DNA of 64,000 bases, taken from the NCBI RefSeq assembly GCF_000142905.1, contig NW_013657628.1, forward strand, positions 179,614 to 243,613. Direction: 5' to 3'. Within the stretch, counting starts at the first letter, position 1, and each line of letters opens with the position of its first letter. Under the pieces are notes generated by a model, which searched no databases, was not told where the DNA came from, and saw only the letters and a program-made list of their open reading frames with translations. Origin of the DNA: Thecamonas trahens ATCC 50062 (taxonomy: Eukaryota > Apusozoa > Apusomonadida > Apusomonadidae). A program made the position numbers and the translations under genes. Below, in pieces: positions 21,301 through 28,944 of the stretch.

Positions 21301-21894
21301 CCGGAGCTCATCGGCACATCGTCGCTCTTTACTCCAGCCATGCTCTCGTCGCTCTGGTCGTGGATCCCGCGACGCTACACCGACGACACGTTTGCGCTTG
21401 TCTTCCAGACCCAGCGTGACGGGTACAACATGGAGACGCTGCTGCGGCTGGCTGACAACCTCTCGCCGCTGGTTCTCGTCCTGCAGACTACCCGTGGCGC
21501 GGTCGTCGGCGCCTACCTCTCGACAGGCTTTGAATCCTCGTCGACAGGCTCATTTTCTGGCTCGGGCGAGACCTTTATCTTTTCGCTTCACCCAGACATG
21601 CGCAAGTACACGTGGCGGCCCGGCCGGCCGGCGCACTTTGTCCGCGTCACCGACGCGCAGATCGCCGTCGGTGGCGGTGGCGGCGTCAACGCCGGCTATG
21701 GGCTCTGGATCGATTCGGAGCTCTTGCACGGCGGCTCAGTTCGCTCGCGGACTTTTGCCAATGACCCACTCGTTGCGCCCGACACCCACTTTGAGTGTAC
21801 CAGCCTCGAGCTCTGGGCCTTCTCCACCGAGCTCCCGGCCCATGTCCTCGCCGACGTCCTCGAACGCATCACCAGCAACAGCCCAAGCCTCTGA
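18340..21894 (+). CDS. RasGAP-DEP-DUF547-TLDc multidomain protein
   Basis: 1184 residues, single exon, start gccATGagc. Domains read from sequence: RasGAP-like (about 170-400), with LFCRFKPVSMLLEAF at 209-223 and the LLRYLVRAVADPAGYGLID block at 334-352; DEP-like (about 552-630: SFTGAALVAWI ... ASKVAQELLDARLV); DUF547 (about 660-880: ERTAFYINVYN, ALSHGCLSSP); TLDc (about 1000-1175: SSLFTPAMLSSLWSWIP, FALVFQTQRDG, FGLW-like YGLWID). RasGAPs speed up GTP hydrolysis on Ras; DEP domains bind membranes or GPCR/G-protein complexes; TLDc domains bind the V-ATPase or act in oxidative-stress proteins. Where most GAPs have the arginine finger (LFR), this protein has LFC followed by R212. The combination is not one I know. 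A membrane signalling role is inference. Confidence 0.85.
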   Translation: MSDHMLLWPDMAVWEAMVSRRTEAIALVTATTTTTSSSLHSSSSTEAASADGGDRGAGDGAGSDGDDHISRADVGAVARAAARVAALEAEYVAALDELVHVSKAIGADVAGNATEARTGDEESASHDGASRVASEELVAHFARLVLGADATSPPLAVLITLLTRVEDVCVNRALTAAVLAVAEETPDLDAIIRKLICEEVYASGSRHLLFCRFKPVSMLLEAFVDARCAPLLEACVGPIVADVTVAPVPHFLPGRARSSSLTSAELARNDDSADSQLEASVLSWSLRLLDTVTLSAHLVPAAVVGLFVHLRATMAKQYPDQPALHVAPVVVVLLLRYLVRAVADPAGYGLIDARPSPGQTRVLRAVARKFRAFITWFLWRSNPSLDDLLQPSFDAITSFFSAISLPSGPLPEPPRLDPGRLADRVVEAWRVGRAGCPTAVCSLRHGAVLALGADDAHPADAINTLGLGLKVSDVSVCTRKALGTFHQVCLRKWPILRTGLELRLPTVKPLREVVEALAAKPGAFGAACSGRGAEPDSPHLLVPALPLHDLVARMKRPVLPDVALKLDDDKSFTGAALVAWIQVHTSHGEHYYASKVAQELLDARLVYNVNNASDSMFSPSPETQYRLQEDEPARVLNRLAIFDSTAREPLQVARALVSAALVLFDHFGNMRGDVLARHLKVLRSSAAFRAFALATTELQGVVLDGLTSQERTAFYINVYNVAYMHASMISLPPSSPPLRVSYEKKVSYQIGPLGVVSLFEIEHALLRAGAPATPLIAKYHGSFPRYDEFEPQAAYACEAFESRLAFALSHGCLSSPLVSSYSAKHLSQEMYDATAAYVRENAVLDVHKQSVTVPGYMRTYACDIGTSHKDILYFVLQYASPAMRASLQSMIHSGLTINLLFAPDSWHAYYSVSVSNAVLPSEPQGAVTSGSASASASGSPPDAGSGVLGYSLHDPRPPKVYRGTGSTSPREIEALDVAASAATNAGCPELIGTSSLFTPAMLSSLWSWIPRRYTDDTFALVFQTQRDGYNMETLLRLADNLSPLVLVLQTTRGAVVGAYLSTGFESSSTGSFSGSGETFIFSLHPDMRKYTWRPGRPAHFVRVTDAQIAVGGGGGVNAGYGLWIDSELLHGGSVRSRTFANDPLVAPDTHFECTSLELWAFSTELPAHVLADVLERITSNSPSL

Positions 21895-21951
21895 TGTGAA
21901 CATCAGCCAAGTTTGGAGACTCTGATCGAGCGAGTAGCATATTCCGTCGCA

Positions 21952-23604
21952 ATGAGAGTAATGTTGTCTCCTGATGCAGGTGGGCGTTGGGGGGCTATGG
22001 CGGTGGGTGGGTGGTTGGCCGTCGGCTGGGGCCACCCGTCTCGGCCATTCGTCAGTGACCACGATGAACTCGAGCCAGGCGCCGGGGCCAAGGCCAAGTA
22101 CGGCGACCTTGTTGTGCTCTTTGGCGGACGGCGCATGCTGTATCCCATCATCCTCTCCCAGGGAGAGACAGTACACGTCAAGGCCGGGCTGTTCCACCAT
22201 GACGATGTCGTGGCCAAACCCTTTGGCACCATTGTACGCAGTGGGTGGCACTCGAGCCGGAGCGGGAGAGGGGAGGATGGATGGGGAGGAAGGGGCAGGG
22301 GGCAGGGGGCAGGGGCAGGGGCAAAAGGATGCGTTTTAATAAAGGCTAACTGGGCTTTGGTATCGGTAAAAGAAAAAGCCGACGGGACAAACATAAAGAC
22401 TCTCGANNNNNNNNNNNNNNNNNNNNNNNNNNNNNNNNNNNNNNNNNNNNNNNNNNNNNNNNNNNNNNNNNNNNNNNNNNNNNNNNNNNNNNNNNNNNNN
22501 NNNNNNCCCACCTCACCCCCTCCTCCCCCTCCTCCCCCTCCACCCTTCCCTCCCTCCTCCCTCCCTCCACCCTCCTCCCCCTCCCCTCCACCCCCTCCAC
22601 CCCCTCCTCCCCCCTCCCCCTCCCCCTCCCTCCACCCCCCTCACCCCCCTCACCCCCCTCACCCCTTCCCCTCCGCATAGATCCGCTCGCGCAAGGCCCG
22701 GGAAAACTACCTGCATCTGCTGCGGCCGACGCCCGAGCTGTGGACTCTCTCGCTGCCGCACCGGACTCAGATCTTGTACACGCCCGACATCTCGCTGGTC
22801 ACCTCCAAGCTCCTCCTTGCTCCAGGCTCGGTAGTGGTCGAGTCGGGTACGGGATCGGGCTCGCTCTCGCACGCTCTCGCACGGACGGTCGCGCCGGGTG
22901 GGCATGTGTATACCTTTGAGTTTCACGCCGGCCGCGCCGCCACTGCCACTGCAGAGTTTGTCGCCCATAGCATCGCAGACGTGGTGACATGCACTCAGCG
23001 CGACGTGTGCGCCCACGGCTTTGGCCTCCCGGGCATCGGCCTCGAGCACAACTACGCCGACGCGCTGTTTCTCGATCTGCCGGCCCCGTGGTCCGCCGCC
23101 GCCGCCGCCTACAACGTCCTCAAGTGCGAGAGCATCATGTGCTCCTTCTCGCCCTGTATTGAGCAGGTCCAGCGCATGTGTGTCAGGCTCCGCGAGCTCG
23201 GCTTTGTCGATATCCACACCGTCGAGAACGTCCACATGCCGATGGAGGTCAAGGAGCGCCAGCTCTCGGTCCCGCCCTACCTTGCCCACGGCGCCAAGCG
23301 CGCCGGCGACGACGCCGGCTCTGACGACGAGGCCTCGTCCACCGCGCCCAAGCGGACAAAGAGCCTTGACGGCTCCGTCCGCCCCGCCTCGCACTGGGCC
23401 GCCCGCAACTTTGCCAAGATCGGCGGCCACTCGGGCTACCTCACCTTTGCCCGCAAGCCTGTCGACGCTGCACCCACTGTCCCGGCCGACTACACCGACC
23501 CGCCTCTGGCTGGCGCCCCGGCTGCTGCTACTACCACCACCACTGCTACCACTACCACTACTACCACTGCTGCGTCCTCTGCCCAGGCAACATCAGACCA
23601 ATAA
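21952..23604 (+). CDS. TRM61: tRNA (adenine(58)-N1)-methyltransferase catalytic subunit
   Basis: Exon 1 is 21952-22233 and exon 2 is 22681-23604. The phase-0 intron (GTACGC...CATAG) contains an assembly gap. About 401 residues. Exon 1 carries the Trm61 N-terminal beta domain (GDLVVLFGGRR ... GLFHHDDVVAKPFGT). Exon 2 opens with LRPTPELWTLSLPHRTQILY, a hallmark of the family, then the SAM motif VVESGTGSGSLSHAL, the FLDLPAPW motif in place of the NPPY of other methyltransferases, and SFSPCIEQVQR. In the known enzyme it pairs with Trm6 to make m1A58 in tRNA. The C-terminus ends in a Thr/Ala tract. The start is uncertain: ATGs at 21961 and 21997 are in frame, and homology would be satisfied by any. 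It lies 57 bp downstream of the RasGAP gene on the same strand. Confidence 0.92.
22407..22506. other. Assembly gap (100 N) in Trm61 intron
   Basis: Exactly 100 N, so the true length is unknown. It is followed by about 170 nt of C-rich DNA before the 3' splice site. Because the flanking exons join in phase 0 and match the family continuously, no coding exon need be missing. Confidence 0.95.
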
Positions 23605-23726
23605 CATCGTCGCATCCATCGCACCTGCCTCTCCCGCGGCTCTACCTCGGCTGGCGTAGCTCAACCAATCTCTCGCCTCCCTCCCCACCCTCACGCACAC
23701 ACATGGATTCGATGCAGTCGAAGCTG

Positions 23727-24645
23727 TTAACGGTAGGACTTCTGGGCACGGGCGCGGGCCGACGGACCGCCGAACTTCTTCGGCTCGCAGCGGCGGGGGT
23801 CCGACACGATGAGCGACCGGTCGTAGTTGACGAGGATGTTCTTGATCTCCGACTTGGAGGCCTCATCGACGTACTTGGCGTAGTACGCAACAATGGCACG
23901 CGAGATGGCCTGGCGGATGGCGAAGATCTGCGCCACCGAACCACCACCCTTGGTGCGGACACGGATGTCGACGCCGGCGAACCGGGCCTTGCCCAGCAGG
24001 AGCACCGGCTCGTAGAGCTTGTAGCGGAGGATCTCCGGGGCCACGAGGTCAAGCGGGGCGCCGTTGACCTTGATGAGGCCCTTGCCGGCCTTGCAGTAAG
24101 CCACGGCGGTTGCGTTCTTCTGCATTTGTCCTCCCATGTTCCTCCCGTGAGTGCCTGCCACCTCCTCCTCCGGTTGCTGCTGCTGCCATGCCCGTCCCCC
24201 CCTGGCCCCCGGCTCCTCCGCCGCCGACACACACAAAATTGCCGGAAATCACTCGCCCCGTCGCCCTCCTCCTCCCGGCCCGCCTCGGCCCGGGTATCTG
24301 CGCCACTTGCCACGCTACCCGCCAAACACACTGCGCAAACATGCCACTAGCCGTGTGCGGCTGCGGGGGGCTGTGCGCTGCTCCATGCTCGCCCTGCTCG
24401 CCGCTCCATGCCGCCGCCAATGCCGTCGCTCCGGACGGGCGGCCATCGCGACGCAAGCACGGCGACGGAGCAGCTGGACGGCGGGGGGGGGCGCAGCGAG
24501 GAACAGGGAGCAGGCAGCAGGAGAGCAGGGGGCGAGGGGCGCACCATGGACTAGTACATGGGGTGGGAGGGGGGGTGGTAGCGCAGGGCGCTTTGCCCGT
24601 GGCGGTACGTACCTTGCGGCCGAAGACCTGCACAGACTGGACCAT
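23727..24645 (-). CDS. RPS16: 40S ribosomal protein S16 (uS9)
   Basis: Two exons, 24613-24645 and 23727-24119, with a 493-nt intron (GTACGT...TGCAG) in phase 0 after codon 11; 141 residues, close to the usual 141-146. Exon 1 encodes [11 protein letters not shown] and exon 2 continues [20 protein letters not shown]. The family core is present: [38 protein letters not shown], and the universally conserved C-terminal tail [14 protein letters not shown] that reaches the decoding-site tRNA. An intron right after the first few codons is typical of ribosomal protein genes and of this genome. I looked in the intron for a box C/D or H/ACA snoRNA and saw none that I could defend. Confidence 0.97.
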
Positions 24646-24850
24646 GTTGATTAATGCAGAGTGGTGTGAGTCCTTAACTCCCCAACACTTTGGCCACTCG
24701 CCCACCGTCTTCATTTTTCCCTGCCACCAACTGACCGACCGACTCTCCGACCGAGTCACGGCTCGGGCCGACCGAACTAGAGGGGGGAGGGGAGATGGAT
24801 CTTGCTGGATAGTGTTACTCGCGCGGGCGTGCGTGGGATGACGATAGGAG

Positions 24851-27800
24851 CTACACGCGGATGACCATGACCGAGATGTTGTCACCAGAGCCGAGCTGGT
24901 AGGCAAGATCACGGACGCGCGAGGCGGCGCGAGCGCACGGGTCCGGGCCGGGCGCGGCGAGCTCGGCGAGGATGGTGGTCATGGCCTGGCCGTCCGAGAG
25001 CACGTCCCACACGCCGTCGCACGCGAGGACGAGGACCGAGCCAGAGAGGCCGTCGAGCTCAAATGGGCCAGTGATGTCTGGGCAGAGCGAGACGTACGGC
25101 TTGACATAAAAGTCGCCGATGGCACGCGAGACGGCAACAATGTCGTTGACCCGGCACTCGTCGCCGACGTACCCGCCCTGCGAGCGAATGCGGGTGCGTT
25201 CGTCGGCCGACTCGGGCTTGTGGTCATGCGAGAGGCGCTTGATAAAACCAGACGAGGCCTCCAGATGCGTCCACGGATAGTCGGGCGGCGGCTGGTGCTT
25301 GTGGACCTGCGCCACTGGCCCGGTCGAGCCAAGGACCGCGCCCGACGGGAGGGCTGGGACCCAGAGAACCGCGCGCGAGTCACCGATGTTCGCAATGTAC
25401 AGCTTTTTGGCGACAGCAAGCGCCATGACGCCGGTCGAACCGACAAACTTAAGCCGCGGCATCTTGCGCAGCCGCGCCTTGATGGCCGACTTGAGTGACG
25501 ACTCGGTCTTACGGAGCGCGTCCGAGAGCAACGTGGCCACGGCTTCAAACTGCGCCGTGGCCGAGCCCTCGAGCAGCGCTGGGCGCCCGTCGTCGCGGCG
25601 CATGGCCGTCACAACGTCTGGCAGCGTGTCGGCCGCAAACTTGGAGCCAAACGAGCCGCCGTGCCCGTCAAAGACGCCAAACAGATCGACCGGCGAGCCG
25701 TCCGGCTCGGACCACAGCTGCCAACCCACGAGCAGAGCATCCTCCATCGACTCGCGGACGCCGACCATGTCGGCCGTGCCGAGCTCAAACCGCGCTGCAT
25801 GCTCGTTGAGCACCACCGGATCGAGGAGCTCGCCAACCAGGTTCTCCACACCCTGCATCGGCTTGGCCTCGGTCGGCGCGCCCGGGTTGTGCTTCCAGTG
25901 CACCACGCCGTCGGCGGCCGAGAGCAACGCGGACGGCATGGCGTCGGCGGTCAGTCTATTGTGCTCGAGGTCAAGGACCTCCAGCGGGGCCGTCAGTCGC
26001 GAGCCCATGAGCGCAGTAATCTCGTTCCGCGCCGCGTATACCGCTTCTAGCCCCGGATGCGTGAGGACCCACGAAGGGAGCGAGGTCAGCGCGTTGCCCG
26101 AGACAACCAACTCGCCGAGCGAGACAAGCTTGGAGAGGTTCGGCAACGCCACAAGCTCGTTGTCGCCGACATGGAGCTTCCATAGCGACGAGAGTGAGAG
26201 GACCTTGGACGGCAGGACCCGGATGGTGTTGCACGGGACTGAGAGCTCCTGCAGCCGCTTGCACGCAAAGAGCTCCACAGGCAGCTCCTCCAGCGCGTTC
26301 ATGCCGGCCGAAAAGACGCAGAGCGAGTTCTTGAGCTTGCCAATCGACGGAGGAATCGACACCAGCTGGTTGTCGGTCACGTCAAGCAGCAGCAGCCTCG
26401 GCAGCGAAAATAGGACCTCGGGAATGGCACGGAGCTTGTTGGAGACAAGCGAGATGGTGGTAAGCGACGGAAGGAGCCGCGACCGCTTGGCGTTCTTCAG
26501 CTGTGCCGGCGAAGGCGTGGCAAAGCCGGTCAGCTCGTTGCGGTCGGCGTTAAAGTCCTTGAGCGCGTCGAGGTCAAAGAGTGAGGCCGGGAGCTGCTGG
26601 ATCTTGTTGTCCGACACATTGAGCTTGAAGAGGACCGGGAGCTGCGAGAGCATGTCCGGCAGCTCGACAAGCGCGTTGTTGCGGAGGTCCAGCACACGCA
26701 GCGTCAGCAGCGACGCCATCGAGGCAGGCAGCCTGGTGAGCGCGTTGTGCGAGAGGTCCAGCAGCACCAGGTGTTCAAAGCCCGACGACCAAGGCACCTC
26801 GGACACGTCTGCAATCTCGTTCTTCGACGCCTGCAGCCGCGTCAGCGACCGCAGGCCCACCAGCGAGCTTGGCAGCGACCGCAGAAAGTTGCGCTCCAAA
26901 TCCAGAATCTCCAGCTTGTCCAGCGAGCTCATCGCCGCTGGCCACTCGGTCAATGCGTTACCCACGAGCTCAAGCGACGTGAGGTTGCTCAGCAAGCCCA
27001 GCTCCGTCGGCAGCTCTGTGAGGTCATTGTACGAGAGGTTGAGCGAGGTCAGCCGCAAGAGTGAGCCGATCGACGCCGGAAGCCGCGAGAGCTGGTTGCG
27101 ATCAAGCCGGAGCGAGCACACCGTCGCCTGTGCCTGCGTCGTGCCCAGCTCCGCCGGCACGCTCTCCAGCGCAAGCTTGGAGTAGTTGGCGTCCTTGGCC
27201 ACCTTGATCAGTGCCAGCGGTGTCGCGTCACCCACCTGCGGCGACTCGGCACGCGGCGTCTGACGGCCACTGCTCGCCTTGGAGCTCGCGGCGGCGGCAG
27301 CACCAGCGCCGCCAGCTGCTGCAGTCGTCGCTGCTGCTGCCGAGCTTGCCGACGCCGACGCCGCCGACGCCGCCGCCGACGACGACGACGAGGAGGAGAC
27401 TCGTGAGCTCGGTGCCGAGCCAGCTCGCGGCGTCCCGGGCCTCGATGACGCTTCCGCCGGGTCGGCAAGCAGCATTTCAAACGGCGGCAGCCGTGGCGAC
27501 GCCGAGCCAAGCATCTCAAGCAAAGCCAGAAGGTAGGCAGCAAGTGGCGAGGTAAAGGCAAAGACAAGATTCTTGCCGTGGGCCTGAGCCCAGGCCGAAG
27601 GTGGAGCGAGGACGGCGGCCGGCGATGAGACAGTCACCAGCAGCAGCGATGTCGGGTCCAGAAGCGGCCCGGGCTCGACCCGCATGTCAACATCGGGCGA
27701 GCGCATGTCCAGCATGTACTCGATGGGTGCGGCCGAGGCCTTGGGCGCTGGCACTTCGAGGAGGATGGTGTCGGCGTTGACACCGAGGCGGGCAACCGGG

Positions 27801-28711
27801 AGCTTGAAGCGTGACATCGACGAGCGCTTGCGCTTGGCAAGCGGGAGCGCTGCGTCGGGCGAGGAGGAGCAGAAGAACGCGTAGTTGAGATGGCGCGAGA
27901 CCGACTGCAGTGTGTGCAGGTAGAGGAGCTTGACCAGCAGCGGGTGGCGGAGGGCGTGCTTGCGGTGCTCGGCCAGAATCTTCTTCTCCCATGAGCCACG
28001 CTTGTAGCCCTTACCGGAAACAACCGCCGCCGGCACCATCGAGTCGACGCCTGCGCCAAAGAAGCCCGGCAAGTGGACGGCCGAGTTAAAGTCGCCGTAC
28101 GCCACGTGGGCGTGCATGCCAGCGAGAGCCACAGCCATGGACGACGGCACAGCCACCGCCGACGACAGCACCAGGGCCACAGCCTCACGATAGGCCGCGT
28201 CAACCACGCGCGCGTCCTGCGAGTGCCACAACTTGCCGGGTGCCAGCGGCGACCGCGACAGCCGCAGCACCGGCACCGAGAGCACCGGCACCGCCATGGC
28301 CGTCGCCGAGTCGCCGCTCCTGCTGCGCACCGCCGCCGCATCGGCCAGCATGGGCCACACCTCCAGAAGCTTGGCCAGCACAAGGTCTGCCGGCAGCGGA
28401 AGCGCCAGCCGCTCTCGCCCGAGCTCGCTGCCGTCGTCGTCCAGCGCCCAGAGGGTGAACGGCCCGTCGGCGACATGGCCTCCTGCGCCCGGAGCCTCGC
28501 CCGCCGCAGCCGCAGCCTCGCCCTCGGCATCTTCGCCAGCAGCGCTCGCATCCGTAACCGCCGCAGCCACCGGAAGGGCTATCTTCTCCGCCAGCGCCGC
28601 GAGCAGCGCTCCGACGGTAGTGGCGGGGCCGAGGGCGAGGCTCTTGGCTGTCCCGTCGACAAGGAGCACACGCACAAACCGCGGAACGCCACTCCCGTTG
28701 CCACCGTTCAT
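24851..28711 (-). CDS. FERM-like - leucine-rich repeat - PP2C phosphatase protein
   Basis: 1286 residues from the ATG at 28711; an in-frame ATG at 28948 would overlap the next gene and add only Pro/Thr low complexity. Residues 10-120 look like a ubiquitin-fold F1 lobe (RFVRVLLVDGT). The region to about 480 resembles FERM F2/F3 (LAGMHAHVAYGDF, SWEKKILAEHRKHAL, LYLHTLQSVSRHLNYAFF). An Ala/Ser linker follows, then about 18 leucine-rich repeats of the x-L-P-x-S-I/L type (about 550-960). The PP2C domain is at about 965-1286, with its metal-site motifs intact: RESMED, DGHGG, ACDGVWDVL and GSGDN. PP2C enzymes are Mg/Mn-dependent Ser/Thr phosphatases. The LRR-PP2C core is as in PHLPP phosphatases and fungal adenylyl cyclases, but with FERM in place of PH or RA. 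Membrane-cortex targeting is inferred. Confidence 0.87.
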   Translation of the reverse strand: MNGGNGSGVPRFVRVLLVDGTAKSLALGPATTVGALLAALAEKIALPVAAAVTDASAAGEDAEGEAAAAAGEAPGAGGHVADGPFTLWALDDDGSELGRERLALPLPADLVLAKLLEVWPMLADAAAVRSRSGDSATAMAVPVLSVPVLRLSRSPLAPGKLWHSQDARVVDAAYREAVALVLSSAVAVPSSMAVALAGMHAHVAYGDFNSAVHLPGFFGAGVDSMVPAAVVSGKGYKRGSWEKKILAEHRKHALRHPLLVKLLYLHTLQSVSRHLNYAFFCSSSPDAALPLAKRKRSSMSRFKLPVARLGVNADTILLEVPAPKASAAPIEYMLDMRSPDVDMRVEPGPLLDPTSLLLVTVSSPAAVLAPPSAWAQAHGKNLVFAFTSPLAAYLLALLEMLGSASPRLPPFEMLLADPAEASSRPGTPRAGSAPSSRVSSSSSSSAAASAASASASSAAAATTAAAGGAGAAAAASSKASSGRQTPRAESPQVGDATPLALIKVAKDANYSKLALESVPAELGTTQAQATVCSLRLDRNQLSRLPASIGSLLRLTSLNLSYNDLTELPTELGLLSNLTSLELVGNALTEWPAAMSSLDKLEILDLERNFLRSLPSSLVGLRSLTRLQASKNEIADVSEVPWSSGFEHLVLLDLSHNALTRLPASMASLLTLRVLDLRNNALVELPDMLSQLPVLFKLNVSDNKIQQLPASLFDLDALKDFNADRNELTGFATPSPAQLKNAKRSRLLPSLTTISLVSNKLRAIPEVLFSLPRLLLLDVTDNQLVSIPPSIGKLKNSLCVFSAGMNALEELPVELFACKRLQELSVPCNTIRVLPSKVLSLSSLWKLHVGDNELVALPNLSKLVSLGELVVSGNALTSLPSWVLTHPGLEAVYAARNEITALMGSRLTAPLEVLDLEHNRLTADAMPSALLSAADGVVHWKHNPGAPTEAKPMQGVENLVGELLDPVVLNEHAARFELGTADMVGVRESMEDALLVGWQLWSEPDGSPVDLFGVFDGHGGSFGSKFAADTLPDVVTAMRRDDGRPALLEGSATAQFEAVATLLSDALRKTESSLKSAIKARLRKMPRLKFVGSTGVMALAVAKKLYIANIGDSRAVLWVPALPSGAVLGSTGPVAQVHKHQPPPDYPWTHLEASSGFIKRLSHDHKPESADERTRIRSQGGYVGDECRVNDIVAVSRAIGDFYVKPYVSLCPDITGPFELDGLSGSVLVLACDGVWDVLSDGQAMTTILAELAAPGPDPCARAASRVRDLAYQLGSGDNISVMVIRV

Positions 28712-28944
28712 GGTTGTGGGAGGTGGGGGTGGGGTGGACGGGGGGGGAGGGGGTGGGGGGGTGGGTCGGGTGTTGGTCGTTGCCAACGTCTCCGCGTCTC
28801 GTCTCGCCTGGCTGGTTGTTGGGTTGGTTGGCTGGTGGGTTGCCATTTTGGGCGTTTTGACTCGGTTGCGATTTTCCTGCTGCTGGCCACATCGGCCATC
28901 GGCCATCGGCCGTAGTGGGGAGGAGGGGGGGGGGGGGCGTGTAT

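Noticed and set aside
24120-24612. snoRNA in the RPS16 intron
   Set aside because: Ribosomal protein introns often host snoRNAs, but I found no paired C/D boxes or H/ACA boxes here.
25299-27185. Plus-strand open frame of about 630 codons across the LRR-PP2C gene
   Set aside because: Antisense shadow with Ser/Arg-rich composition and no recognisable fold; the minus strand encodes LRRs and PP2C with intact catalytic residues.
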